A DNA stretch of 64,000 nucleotides from Amoebidium appalachense (GCA_963693365.1 CAVNZM010000008.1:7316001-7380000); one strand, 5' to 3'. Shown: positions 1-41,787, counted from the first letter of the stretch. A program made the numbers and translations. The notes: generated by a model not told the origin, from the sequence alone.

Positions 1-549
1 ACAGACACGCACACACAGACACGCGCGCACCCACGCACACACACACGCATGCACGCACACACACACGCATACGCACACGCACACGCACGCACGCACGCAC
101 GCACACACAATCACACACACTCACACATACGCACATGCACACGCACATGCACAAACGCACACAGACACACTTACACTCGTGTTCTATTAATAGTCTATAA
201 TTTGGCTAACGGATGTTCACATGAAGTGCTTTGCTGTTAGCCCGTATTTGCTTGTCACTTAGATGGCTTAATAAACAACTCTCCTTGTGAGTGCACCCCC
301 CCCCCCCCCCCCCCCCCTAACCACCCCTTTTCGATTTCCAAGTTTCAGGATTTCGCCCAAACAGAAGAATTATCTCTACCAGTCAATATAATAGTGCCCC
401 GTCAGTGCTCATGTTTGTCCTTCAGTTGCATGGTCCAAATAGATGCTCTCCTTCTCCTTGTAAAGCGGTGATTGCCCAGCCCTTGCTTTCAACTCCCCCC
501 CCCCCCCCCCCCCCTCCCCTCCCCCCCCCCCCTCCCCCCCCCCCCCTTT

Positions 550-615
<66 letters not shown>

Positions 616-1269
616 TTTTTTTTTTTTTTTTGGGCGCCTGTTGTTTTGCTTATCATTTGTTGTTCTGGTTGATTACCTGTAATCTTCGCTTATTTTTGTG
701 TCTGTGTATGTGTATGTATGTTGTGCGGGGTTGCACACACCGGTTTCTACTTTTCTTCCTACTGTTTTTCTCTCCACACACTTCATCTGTCCACTTCTGC
801 ATACCCCCTCTCATAGCTATAGACACACTTCCCAACATTGCGTTACGCGCACACATGCACACACCGCTCTGTTGGCGACAGCTCCCTTGGAACCCATGCG
901 GCATGTTACCCGCCGGCATAACATAACTCGGACTATCGATTTGGCTTTTTTCAAGCCCAAAGCAATGGGTGATACCATATTTCCGGCTGACATCCGGGGG
1001 CATAGCTTTCCGTTTGAAGACGTTAAAGTTCCGCCCTAGTAAGCGTGTTACTACCCTGCGGCGTGGGTCAAACCTCATATTTCCCCCTCTGATTGCGAAT
1101 TCTGCGGCCTTCGGGACTTAATTCTTTTCAGCTGGTGTAGTATGTTAGCCAGGGAAGTATCGACTTAGGTAGCGATGGGGGAGCTTCCTAGAAGCCCCGT
1201 CTCCTGAGTTCCTATGTATATTTTTCTTGCTTCTGCTTACTGCTGCAACCTTAACCCCCGGCCTTTCCC
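1..1269. other. Left-edge non-coding region
   Basis: No gene was recognised. Positions 1-175 are a degenerate CA/CACG microsatellite. A C run lies at 297-317. Positions 495-632 hold C runs, then (CT)n, then a T run. Positions 930-1269 are unique sequence without a convincing exon. Open frames across 405-1078 are low-complexity or lack splice support. Confidence 0.7.
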
Positions 1270-1532
1270 ACTGCCCTTGCCTGCATAAGCAACCCTGCTC
1301 GTTTCTGATCAAGACGGGTGACCTACCCATGTTCAATTGAAACAGTATCTGAGTTGGGTTTCGTTAACGAGGTGAATAGGTCGAAACTCGGGTACTGTGG
1401 ATGACGTGGGCCCCTCCTGAGGATGGGCTCTCCTTGTTATGCATACTCTTTATGTATAACTTGCATCCTGCATCGTGTTATTCGTTTGTTCTTGTGTACT
1501 TCTTACTTTTTGACGCATTCAAACCCCCCCCC
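1270..1532 (+). mobile_element. Degenerate copy of SINE-like family (copy A)
   Basis: This stretch carries the family's landmarks in order: TTGCCTGCATAAGCAACCCT, a GATCAAGACGGGT hairpin half, GGTCGAAACTC (resembles a pol III B box), GAGGATGGGCTCT, a TGTGTACTT segment, and GCATTCAAA followed by a C run. It is more diverged than the copies at 26345, 31841 and 32294. It lies just upstream of the RCF2-like gene. Confidence 0.6.
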
Positions 1533-1751
1533 CGCCCCCTCCCCCCACCCCACCCCCTCCCCCCTGCTTCTCCCCCCACCCCAATTCTTACACGACTGGA
1601 ACCTTCTGCCCTTTGCCCCCACGTCACAAAGCACGCTTGCGGGGCCCTTTCCTTGTGCTCCCGTTGCTCACACACACACTCTCTCTCCCACTCTTTCACC
1701 ACCCACTCACTCACAAACACGCATTCCAGGTATCTTCTTTAATCCGCCAAG

Positions 1752-6570
<4,819 letters not shown>

Positions 6571-6906
6571 AAATTGGATTTAGGTTTTGGCGTGTGGTTG
6601 AGGATAGGTGATGGGAGAAATTGGAACTACTAAGTAGGGGTGGGTGCTGATCGGTGATATTCTGAGATTTTTTGTTCTTTAGTTTTTTTTTTGGTTTTGA
6701 TTTCTTTTTCTTTGTATATGCCGTTTGTTGTGAGAGAGAGGGTGTCAGGAAAGAGTGAGACCAGTGATATGCAAGGAAAATAAACAGTACTCCTTCCTTG
6801 AGGAAGGGTCATGTGCCCTATTGCAAGGTGGAAGCAAGAGTATGAGCTGAGGAGCAGGGGGTGGTGGCAATGCACCGCCTGAGTGTCATACATGTCGCTT
6901 CTGCCA

Positions 6907-6941
<35 letters not shown>

Positions 6942-7218
6942 AGGCCTAATACATGCACACGATTTCAGTGAGTTTGTTGGAGGGCATTAATTAGAATACA
7001 CGTGATATGATCAGATGAGATATCACAGATACCTCATAAATTGAACTTAATATAACCAACAAAAATCACCACGGAGCATTTGATGCAAATAACCACTGCA
7101 AGATCTAGAAAATCCAATGTTACCGTGGTCCGAGATAATTATAATTAAATTAAAAACTATCACCGCAATTCGAAACGTTTACCATCGCGACCTTTGTGGG
7201 TATACACGTACGTGAGTT

Positions 7219-7258
<40 letters not shown>

Positions 7259-8082
7259 TGTAGATATTCGATCTTCCAGCTAGAATTTATTGCCATCACC
7301 GGTTTTATATGCCCCAAGACATCAATAAGCGGCCGGCCAGCTCGCCATAATTATCAAGTAAATTTGAACCCAAAATGAGATATACGAGATATGCCAAGTA
7401 CAGGACATGCCAAGCAAGCGTTTTTAAAAATTTACAACCATTCTTAAATATTCACGCATTCAAATAACATCAGTGTCTACCTGAACAAACAGATATATCA
7501 GTTCAAAAAAAAAAAAAAAAAAAAAAAAGGACGATGTGTATTAATTTACTTGACTGTGCAAATCGAGCACATGTAATATGGAACACCAATTAATAAGGGC
7601 AGAACATGCCTACTCAATATCACATGTAAACTTCATCATTTTTACACAGTTTTGGTGCCCACATAGCCGGCAAGTTGAAACATATTGTCGCCAACACCAG
7701 CGGAAAAAGAGAGGGAGACAGGAAGAGGGGAGGGAGAGGGAGTGAGAAAAAGTGAGAAACAACCAGAAAGGATCAATTGCCACATATACATGCCTACCAA
7801 ATTGTAGTAACCAAGACCAACAACACGATTTTTTTTACCCATCGGCACATTCAACTTCTGCGTCTGTTCAGGAGTGCACAGGCACACTGCTCGAAAATCA
7901 ATCCCACTGTCACCGAGTTAATCAACCTCGGTGCATGTAAAGGGTTCGACCACCAACCATTTCCTTGATTTCCATATATAGTTCAATATGCTGCATGCCG
8001 ATTGGGCAATCTACATTGTCCGTTCCAGCAACTCATGGGCTCCAGTCTGCACGTACCGAAGTGAATGGTTAGTTAGGTCTAT

Positions 8083-8140
<58 letters not shown>

Positions 8141-8240
8141 AAAAAAAAAAAGAAGAAAAAGAAAAGGAAAAAAAAAGGAAGGAGGAGAAGAAAAAACCCT
8201 TTGCATGACCGCAACGGTAATAGTGGTGGTCGTGGAGAGG

Positions 8241-8317
<77 letters not shown>

Positions 8318-8637
8318 TTTTGGGGGGGAGGGGGGGGGACCAGGAAAAGAGAGTCCAGGTGCTTTCCAATTGTTCAGCACCCCACCACCAGCACCTCCAC
8401 ACGTTAATTTTGAGCACGGACATCCACATTCTCCAGCCCGCATTAAGATACACAGACCTCAATATCCCCCCCTCCCCCCCCTCCCCCCCTCCCCCCCCTC
8501 CCCCCCCTCCCCACACACACACACACACCCAACACACCCAACCAGCGTCCCACCCACAAAAGGAAACACAAGAAAAATACAAATAAAAAATAAAAAATAT
8601 GCCTGGTGTTGTTCTATAGGAACACCCCGCCCCACGT
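6571..8637. other. Convergent intergenic spacer
   Basis: This lies between the 3' ends of the RCF2-like gene and the HMG-box gene. It is mostly unique, AT-rich sequence, with a C run at 6909-6940, a G run at 7219-7257, an A run at 7505-7527, a C-run/A-run tract at 8085-8151, and (GT)n at 8237-8314. An 81-codon minus-strand frame at 7642-7887 contains a hydrophobic stretch but has no recognisable family. It is left as a possibility only. Confidence 0.7.
8085..8151 (+). repeat. C-run/A-run composite tract
   Basis: About 46 C are followed directly by about 21 A. This is one of many such tracts in the window that always read C then A on one strand, or T then G on the other. It is flanked on the right by an A/G-rich stretch to 8197. 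Confidence 0.9.
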
Positions 8638-8913
8638 TCACCCACCATCATCTTCATAGTCACTTGATCGTTTTTGGCGCTTGGCCGGAGGCGGTTTCTT
8701 GGCCGGAGACGTCGTTTTCCTCTGCCGAAAAAAAACATAAATAAAACAAACAACAAACAGACTAAACTCATCAACAAAGGGCACACACACAGAGACTCGC
8801 AAGCCATACATTCATTAGCGATGCCCCCCCTCCCCCCCCCCCCTCCCCCCCTCCCTGCGCGCACGCCAGGCTAACCCCCCGAGACCATACTTGACATCCC
8901 CCCCCCCCCCCCC

Positions 8914-8954
<41 letters not shown>

Positions 8955-9151
8955 AGAACACAGAACACACACAAAACACACACCCACTCGTTCAAAAACA
9001 GGTGCACCCATCCGCACCCCTACGGACTGCATGCACAACTGGCCGACACATAGCTTCCCGCACACACAGTCACACACACACAAACACACCCACCCGCCCA
9101 CCCACAAATCCACCCGCGCACACACCTGTCTCCACCCCCTCCTCCCCCCCA

Positions 9152-9198
<47 letters not shown>

Positions 9199-9813
9199 AC
9201 ACACATACACATACCCACCGACCCACCTTGACACCGCTTGTTTTCTTCTTCTTTTCACTTCCACCATCCTCCTTTTTCTGTTTTCTCTGCCTTGCCGCCA
9301 CTTCTTCATATCTCTTCTTTCTCTCACCCGACAGTGATCGCCACAGCTCACCGCACTTGACAGATACTTCGGGAAGGGTGAAGTTGGGGTGCTGGGGTTG
9401 GTGATTGATCAGGGTGGTGGTGGAAAAGGAGGGGGGAAGGGGGGGGGGGGGGGGGGGTTAGAATGTGTAAGAGAGTATACAAGTACACTTGCATGACCGA
9501 CAACACAATGCAGAGTGTAAAGAACAAACAAAAGAGTATGAATTATAAGCGGTGCCCATCCTCAGGGGGTGCCCAAATCATTAACATTACCCGCCTTTCG
9601 ACCCATTCAGTGACAACGAACTCCAACTCAGATAAGAGCATCACGTGGGAGAGGAAGGGGAGGAGAAGGGAAGGGGGGAGGGGTCGGAGAGGAAGAAGGA
9701 GAACCGGAGGGAGTTTAAGAGGAGGGGTGAGAAGGGGTGTGTGTGTGTGTGTGTGGGGGTGGGGGGGGGGGGGGGGGGGGAGGAGGGGGGGGGGGGGGGG
9801 TGTTCTCGAAGCA

Positions 9814-9867
<54 letters not shown>

Positions 9868-10004
9868 GTCGCCCATGTGTTCGTGTGCATGAGCTGTGAA
9901 ACTGTTGTGGTAGTAAGGAAATAGCGAGAAACAAACAAACAGTAGAGATAGTTGGGTAGTGGATAGGTGGATGGGTGGTGGTTAGTGGGTAGGTGGGTGG
10001 CTGG

Positions 10005-10066
<62 letters not shown>

Positions 10067-10195
10067 TAGGGAAAGACAACATGTCCACGAGAGCAAAAAG
10101 GCCATCAAGCCCCATGCCAGACATTTGGATCTCTTCACTCTCTCTCTTTTTTCTTCTTCTTCTTCTTTTTTTTTTTTTCGTGTATGTGTGTGTGT

Positions 10196-10231
<36 letters not shown>

Positions 10232-10752
10232 GGGAGGGGGTAGTCTACACACACCTTGTGCTTTATTTTCGGCCGCATCTCCTTGCAGAAGACCATGAAT
10301 GACGTCACAACACCGGTACGCTTGCCCTTCGAACTCTGCACATGGCATATTCGAGTTTATTGGTATGGTTATCTATCTTTTGATATCCAAAAAATGACCT
10401 CCCCCCCCCCCCTCCCCCCCCAACCCCACCCCCCGGCGTCTCTTTTCCGTCAACAGCGCACAACCTTCTATCTGTACTCCTAGTCCGTTTAGTAAAAGGT
10501 AGGGGATAAGGGATAAAATTGAAACATGCACGCACCCATGCGCAAAGGGTGCAAACACGCAGACATGAAAAGACACATCCAAAAAATCCCCCCTTCCCCT
10601 CCCCCCCCCCCCGGCCCCCCCCACACACACAGACACATCCCCACTACCACACATACTCATACACCCACGCACTATCACCCACACCCACAGCCACACAAAC
10701 AGACACACACAACACATCTACCCACCCACCCACACCCACGTACCCCACACAA

Positions 10753-10794
<42 letters not shown>

Positions 10795-11613
10795 ACACAC
10801 ACACACCCACCCACAACACCCACACACACTCACACCCACCCACCCACAACACCCACGCACCCACGCACCCACCCACACCACCCACACACACCCACCCACC
10901 CACAACACCCACCCACCCACCCACCCACCTTCTTTTTGCCCTTCTTCTTGCTCGTCTTCTTACGTGCCTGCAGCCATTCAGATCGGTAAGCAAAGGACAC
11001 CAACCAATCACTAATAGCCATAACAAAAGACAAGGAAATTTTTTTTTTCTTTTCTCTTTTTTTTTTTGGTGGGTGCGTGGGTGGGGAGGGGGGGGGGGGG
11101 GGGAGGGGGGGAGACTAAGGGGAGACGAAGAGAAAGTGAGAGGGTGGGAGAGGGAGAAGAAAAGAGAGAGGGAACGAGGGGGAGAGATAGAGAAAGAGAA
11201 AGAGGGACAGCGAGAGAGGGAGGGAGCGGGGAGGGGAGGGAGGAATGGAGGAACGGAGGGAGGGAGGGCGAGTGAGCAAGGTAGGTGGGTGGCATGTGGA
11301 TGGAGAGAGAGGCAGAGTGGAAGAAGGGGTGTGTAAGTGTGAGTGTTGAGGGAGAAATTGCGAAGGCGCGGAGGGAGGAAGGGGGAGGAAGGGGGGGAGG
11401 GAGGGAGGGGGGCAGGGGGAGGGGGAGAGGGGGGGCGGGGGGGGGGGGGGGGGGGGGGAGGGGGGGCAGCACGTACGGGTGGCCTCTCCCTCTGGGCCCT
11501 CTCCTTGTCTCTGGCCGCCATCTCTTCGTATTTCCTTTTTTGGTCACTGCCCAGTGCCTTCCACCTCTCACTGCACTTGGATGAGATCTCCCCAAACCCA
11601 AGAGACGGGTACT

Positions 11614-11646
<33 letters not shown>

Positions 11647-12300
11647 GAAGGAAGGTATAAGCACGCGATATAATGACTATAGGGTGATACCAACCACACC
11701 TCCGAAGGCAAGCAAGGAAAGGCATCTAAGACTAACACCGAGACTAATGACGCATCATGAACCTAATGCGAAAACATGACCAACAAATCTATGGGGAGGG
11801 GGGGGGGGAGGGGGGAGGGGGAGGGGGAGGGGAAGGAGCAGAGAAGAGGAGAAATTTGATGGTGGAAAGGGTGGAAGGGTCGGACGGTAGGGGGGTGTAG
11901 ATTGTGACATTCTCAGTCACTAATCTTAAGGGCTGGAATCGGATGGTTAATGATTTGAACACGAGGCCATTGGGTTTAATGATTTGTACAAACTACCTAT
12001 CGCTCTTGCAAGTTTCGGTCAATACCCCAGGTGTGACGCAGCATACACACCACGCACATTCACCCACACGCGCAAGTGTTTCTTGACACCAGTCATCAGG
12101 CCACATATATAACTGTGTGTGTGCTCATCCGCTCATCCATAGTCTACACTCAAAATAACCCCCCCCCCCCCCCCCCCCCTTGCTACATAGTGCTCCCTGA
12201 GCTCTAACCAGAAGGGAGGAGGCGCGGGGGGAGGGGGGGGGGGGGGGGGGGGGATGGGGGATGAGGATCACCCTTACATGTACACACGTACACACCGGCA

Positions 12301-12373
<73 letters not shown>

Positions 12374-13969
12374 CATGTACGTGCGCCTACCTTCTGTGCC
12401 AGTTTTGGCTGCATCTCAGCCACAAAGAACATGTATGCACTGCGTGCCCGCTTGACCTTCGACTTGCTCTTTTTGCGTGTCTGCAGAAAAAGAACATTCT
12501 TACATGAACGCATGCACGTATCATGTAAAAACAGTTATTGTCCCTAACAATCATCCCCCCCCCCCCCCCCCCCTCTCTACCTCCTTCCTCCGGCCGCGTG
12601 TCAGAAAACAGCAAAACTGTGTACAAGTAGCAATGAATTACCAAACAACATACACATAAACACACCACACACACAAAAACACCCACACCCTCTCGCATCC
12701 CCTTCCCTCTAACCCTCTCCTCTGTCCCCCCCCCCCCCTCCCCCCCGGCACCAAGACCCACTCTCTCTTCCCCTTCTAACCTCCCCTCCCCCCCCCCCCC
12801 CCCTCCCCCCCGCCCCTCCCAGGCTACACACACCTACACACCCACGTGTGTTTGTGCTCGCCTGTGTGCGTGTGTTCGTGTGTGTATGTGCGCGCGCGTG
12901 TGCGTGTGTGTGCTTGCGCGCGTGTGTGTAGAAACTAGTCTCACCGTTTTTCGTTTCTTGGGTGACGCCTTCACCTTTTTCACCCTTTGCCTGGCAGGAC
13001 TGTCCGCCCCGCTCTCCTCACTCACATCATCCTCGTCACTGTCACCATCCTCATCCTCGAACGAATCTTCACCCTCATCGCTCCCTCCACTCTCACTGCC
13101 GCTCAAATCCTCGTCTTCCATTTCTTCCTCGGACGAGACCACCCTCCTTCTTTTCTTTCTTCCTTCGTTTCTTGAACCCCCCTTCCCCTTGGACCCCACT
13201 CCCCCTCGCTCTCTTCATCACTCACAATAAAACTGTTATCACTTTCCCCCCACCATCCCTCCCAGTCCCTCTCCCTCTCCCGCCCCTCACACTACCGCCT
13301 CTCCCCCCCTCCCACTTCCCCTCCTTCCACCACCACCACCACCACCACCACCACCACCACCACCACCACCACCACCATCTTCACTCTCGCTTCCCCCTCC
13401 CCCCTCCCTCGTTAGAATCATCCTCGCTATCGGAAACCACTCGTGCGTTCCTCCTTCTCTTTGTGCCCCTCCTTTGAATCACCTCATCCTCTTGATCTTC
13501 ATCCTCGACCCCTTCCCCTGCCAGCGGATCCTCGTTGTAATTGACTTGTGTTGCCGCGGGACGGCGACCGGCCGCCTGAATTGGGGGATTAAAGTCAACA
13601 TTAAATTGCTCTTTTAGACCTATAAAGGTGCTTTGTTCATGATTCCTTTAGGTTCTCTATGCCAAAAAAAGGCAATCGCGTTATGTAAAGGGAAAACTGA
13701 ATCACGTAATCACCCCATCCCTCCCCCTTCCCCCGGGCTCTTCTTTTCTAGCGCTTATTGGTCTGTGGACAGATGAGGAATAGAGAGCTAGGAAAGGGGG
13801 GATTGAGAAATGGGAAGGGACAGCTGGGCACACGCGCCGGGGGGGGGGGGGGGGGGGGGAGGGGGGGGGGAGGGGGAGGGCCAGGTGGAAGGGGGGGAGG
13901 GGGTGTACGGGAATCAGCTGTATGAAAGGTGGAGGGGGGGGGGGGGGGCGGGGAGAAAGGGAGGGAGGA

Positions 13970-14005
<36 letters not shown>

Positions 14006-14349
14006 TGCACGGGGCGAGGGGCGAGAGGGGAGTCCATGTGTGTACAGGGTACACACGGAATCAAAGGACATCGAACTCCAAAGAAGAGAAAAAAACCACC
14101 AAGGCAAGAACAAGACAAAAACACGTGTGGAGTCAGGCATTACTTGAACAAGGCCCATCATCTAATTTCCTCTGCCTCAGGACGGGAGAGGGGGGAAGGG
14201 AAAAGGGTGGGTGGTCGGGTGGGTGAGTGGGTGGGGGGGGAGGGGAGGGGGGGGGGGGGGGAGGGGGGGGGTACAAGTCACCATCTGCATCTGACCTATC
14301 CGAGCTTCGACCTACTTACCTCTTGCGTCAAATTCAAATCAGGCACATT

Positions 14350-14426
<77 letters not shown>

Positions 14427-15152
14427 GTGTGTGTGCGCGCGCATGTGCGCATGTGTGCATGGACGAGGGCGGCAGCGCGGGGAGGGGGTGGGGGACGGGG
14501 AGGGATGACAGAGCCCACTTGCCCCTGCACCGTTATCTGTTGGCTGGCGGTGCTCTCGCTCAAACGGGCTGGGAATATGACCTGGTGCCTGCGTGCCGGC
14601 CTGTACAGATAACAGCGACGTGAGCAAATGCAAAGAAAACAGAGAGGCTGAAGGATTGTGAGGAGCACGAAGGGCAGGGATTTGGAGGAGGACAAACACC
14701 ATTGGTGGTGGGTAGAAAGGCAACTGGACAAGAGAGGTGGTCAAAAATGTCAAAGCGTTCAGGGAAAGGAGGGTAGAGGTAAGGTGTGCAAATGCCGGGC
14801 TTATTCAGCTGGGGGGAGGAGGGGGGAACAGGGACGTCAGTTAGCCCGCGCTTGAACCGTCTCCCTTACCTTCTTCCCTCTTTTAGATTATTATATTTTT
14901 TATGTTTTTTTGTTTTTTCGTTTTTTTTTGGTGCCCGGGGGGTGGGGGTGGGTGGGTGGGTGGGTGGGGGGGGGGGGGGGGGGGGGGGGGGAGGTTGTTG
15001 GGGGGAAGGGGGTATTTAGGCAAATCGCAGTTTTTTGTCTTTTTTACATGGCATGCACAAAGCACGAGAGGTAACATGAACTTGTGCAAACAGAAAGGAA
15101 TAAAGTGAAGGGCAAACATTCCTGGACAAGATGTATATACACAACGCCCCCC

Positions 15153-15219
<67 letters not shown>

Positions 15220-15291
15220 ACACACCACCCCCCAGGAGAAGCGGAAAGGGGTGAGTCAGAATAAGCTAAAAACGAAGGCTCGACACGTATC

Positions 15292-15332
<41 letters not shown>

Positions 15333-15754
15333 TAAGAGGCGGAGAGAAAGGGGACGGAGGGGGGGACGGAGGGGGGGGGAAGGAGGGGGGGGGGTCGGGT
15401 GGGGGAGGGGCAGGGGGGGGGGGGGGGGGGGGAGCGGAATACCTCTTGCTTTATTTCCTGTTTGGGTGCTGGTTCCTCTGGCTCCTCCTTCACAGCGTTC
15501 TCCTTTTGCCTCACCAACTCTGATATCTGTTTGGTGACTAAATCACACTTCAAACCAGCGACCCCCTTTTCCGGTATGCGTGTCTTGGCCTTGCACACGG
15601 GGCAGGGCAGGGTGCTTGCTTGGTTGTGTGCGTGTATGCTCTTCAAGCAGTCGAGACAGTACGTGTGCGTGCATGAGAGCGTGCGTGGATCCTTGAAAGG
15701 ATCGAGACAGATGGCGCACGTTACAAGGTCCTTCAACTCCTGGTTAGGAACCAT
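8638..15754 (-). CDS. RING finger plus two HMG-box nuclear protein (multi-exon)
   Basis: Read on the minus strand, the exons are 15754-15443 (RING), 14600-about 14500 (tentative), about 14355-14320 (tentative), 13575-13385, 13232-12945, 12480-12391, 11611-11477, 10967-10929, 10335-10255, 9391-9227 and 8721-8638 (stop TGA). Every firm junction is phase 0 except 13385/13232, which is phase 2 and matches. The likely role is chromatin/DNA binding through two HMG boxes, with possible E3 ubiquitin-ligase activity from the RING. No exon from 13575 downward has a usable initiator ATG, and 13575 is an acceptor. The RING exon starts with ATG, ends at a phase 0 donor and is the nearest upstream start. 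Joining them is therefore inference, though the simplest model. If they are separate genes, the HMG gene lacks its first exon here. A frame change lies inside the 13232-12945 exon. Confidence 0.65.
9450..9600 (-). mobile_element. Antisense SINE-like copy, sense to the HMG gene
   Basis: On the minus strand it reads CCCTGAGGATGGGC, then a TTATAATTCATACTC segment, CTGCATTGTGTTGTC, a TGTACTTGTATACT segment and CACATTCTAA, followed by a C run (the G run at 9440-9457 on the plus strand). This is the family core. It lies in an intron of the HMG gene in the sense orientation of that gene. Confidence 0.65.
10007..10066 (-). repeat. T-run/G-run tract (C-run/A-run on minus strand)
   Basis: About 31 T are followed by about 29 G, which is C29A31 read on the minus strand. 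It is the same composite seen elsewhere and lies inside an HMG-gene intron. Confidence 0.9.
12300..12368 (+). repeat. (CA)n microsatellite
   Basis: An almost pure (CA)n array of about 68 bp lies in the intron between HMG box 1 halves of the minus-strand gene. There it reads (TG)n just after the donor at 12390. Confidence 0.9.
13327..13377 (+). repeat. (CCA)n trinucleotide array
   Basis: About 17 uninterrupted CCA units lie between two exons of the minus-strand gene that encode the acidic region. A read-through frame would encode polyvaline or polyglycine, but a donor at 13384 and an acceptor at 13233 exclude it from the message. Confidence 0.85.
14353..14421 (+). repeat. (GT)n microsatellite next to a strong minus-strand donor
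   Basis: A (GT)n array abuts a minus-strand segment reading [10 protein letters not shown] and ending in a consensus donor GAG/GTAAGT (donor at 14319). No AG acceptor is visible between the array and the previous candidate exon at 14600. Confidence 0.7.
15296..15331 (+). repeat. (AT)n microsatellite
   Basis: About 15 AT units lie directly after a CACACAC block, in the first intron of the RING-HMG gene. Confidence 0.9.
15443..15754 (-). other. RING-HC exon, probable first coding exon of the RING-HMG gene
   Basis: This is a single 104-codon exon with an ATG at 15754 and a donor GAG/GTATTC at 15442 (phase 0). Cysteines and histidine at 13, 16, 28, 30 (His), 33, 36, 51 and 54 give C-X2-C-X11-C-X-H-X2-C-X2-C-X14-C-X2-C, a C3HC4 RING of the TRIM/RAD18-like type. 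It is expected to bind two zincs and recruit an E2 enzyme. After the RING, VKEE and IKQE each match the SUMO consensus (hydrophobic-K-x-E). An upstream in-frame extension lacks an ATG, so 15754 is preferred. Confidence 0.88.
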
Positions 15755-16897
15755 GTTGAATATTACGGTTGCATGCGGTGACAAAAAAAGGAGTTGACCT
15801 TTTTTGTGTTGGGCTTTGACTGACCTTGAAAGATGCTTTCGAGAAAACGAGTAGCTAAAAAGATGCTTACGTTTCAGAAGTATACGTTTCAGATGCGCAA
15901 CAAAGGTGGTGTCGTTAACGAGTTGACAATAGTGGGTGTTACGTCGTTACGCTAAAGTAAGAATATCATTACAGCAACATCTAGGCACCTGAACATTATC
16001 TTAGTCTCACCCCGCACACGCGCGGCAGTCACAGCAACTTCACGCAAACTCCTTGGTGATGATGTAATCTTTCGGTCTCGGCCGTTAATCCCCCTAAAAC
16101 TAGAACTTTGGCCAGGTCAAATCTACAGATAAAAAATATGGCTGGCTCATACAAGCTAATCTCGTTTAGAAAGCAATAAATAAAAAAAACATTACCCAAA
16201 ACAAATAAAAAAACCTAAATAGGCTTTAGGAAGTATTTTCCCACAATGTAGATCTAGAGGCGACCACATATATATGTTTTTGACAACATTGGAAGTGGTA
16301 TCATTACTGAGGTGTAGGGTGAGAGATGGGTAAAAGATAAGCTCCGATCTACTCTCTCATTGGTTTATTTCAAATTTTGGCGCGACTGCCGTTTTCAACT
16401 TTCATGCTGGCAACCTGTCACTCTTCATGTACGTTAGATTTCTGACCAGGGACATGCATTTTTGTAATTTGACTTGGTTTCTTTTGTCATTTTTCCTTAT
16501 TTTTATCGGGTAAAACCCTCTGCAGAAATCTCAGCTGCGAAATTAGTCGTGCATTCATGTGAATGCTTGGAGATGCGACTTGTTGCTCTAAGCTTTTTCT
16601 TTCCTAGTCGGCCCTACACGAAGCACACGCTGGCCCATTGATATTGTGAAAACACAGCGTGCACTTGTGCGCCCAAATATATTATTGACTACAAAAGGAA
16701 CCATTAGCATTGAAATAAACGTGGAAAGCCTGTAGAAACACTGCTACTTAATCTTGATAAGAATGCGAGTAGCAAAACTTTGTTCGTATGTTTCTGGGTT
16801 CTGTGTAACAGACCACATGCACTACCGAGGTTCCTGAGCTCCCTTTATCTTTTCCTGACTTTGTTTCAAGACTAAATTAAAAAATACGGATGCAAAA
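15755..16897. promoter_or_regulatory. Divergent intergenic region between RING-HMG and FANCJ genes
   Basis: This 1.14 kb spacer separates the two ATGs of head-to-head genes. It is the longest stretch in this half of the window without any long homopolymer or dinucleotide array, and it is AT-rich. No coding exon was recognised. A role as a shared bidirectional promoter is inference from geometry; no TATA box or named factor site can be assigned with confidence. Confidence 0.6.

Positions 16898-41787
<24,890 letters not shown>

Larger units (their letters stand above)
8638..13575 (-). other. HMG-box part of the RING-HMG gene
   Basis: Exons 13575-13385 and 13232-12945 encode an acidic, serine-rich region with basic patches ([17 protein letters not shown], then [14 protein letters not shown], ending SPKKRKT). 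HMG box 1 spans 12480-12391 plus 11611-11477 ([16 protein letters not shown], then [17 protein letters not shown]). Exon 10967-10929 is a lysine linker ([11 protein letters not shown]). HMG box 2 spans 10335-10255 plus 9391-9227 ([12 protein letters not shown], then [17 protein letters not shown]). The last exon, 8721-8638, encodes [11 protein letters not shown], a likely nuclear localisation signal, and an acidic tail. Each HMG box is split by an intron at the same place, after helix 1 (QK / HK), which suggests the two boxes arose by duplication. Confidence 0.88.

Noticed and set aside
405-926. Plus-strand frame of 173 codons with poly-Pro/poly-Ser/Leu
   Set aside because: It is generated by the C, CT and T runs at 495-632; no domain and no splice partner.
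653-1078. Minus-strand frame of 141 codons
   Set aside because: No recognisable family, overlaps unique non-coding sequence, and the arginine/lysine-rich text shows no repeat or motif. It could be a small gene but cannot be supported.
1270-1532. tRNA gene in the SINE-like element
   Set aside because: GGTCGAAACTC resembles a B box, but no cloverleaf, A box or acceptor stem could be folded by eye.
7642-7887. Minus-strand 81-codon frame with hydrophobic stretch and plausible ending AGYVGTKTV
   Set aside because: No homologue recognised; the middle is CT-rich translation; no acceptor or donor pair gives a better model.
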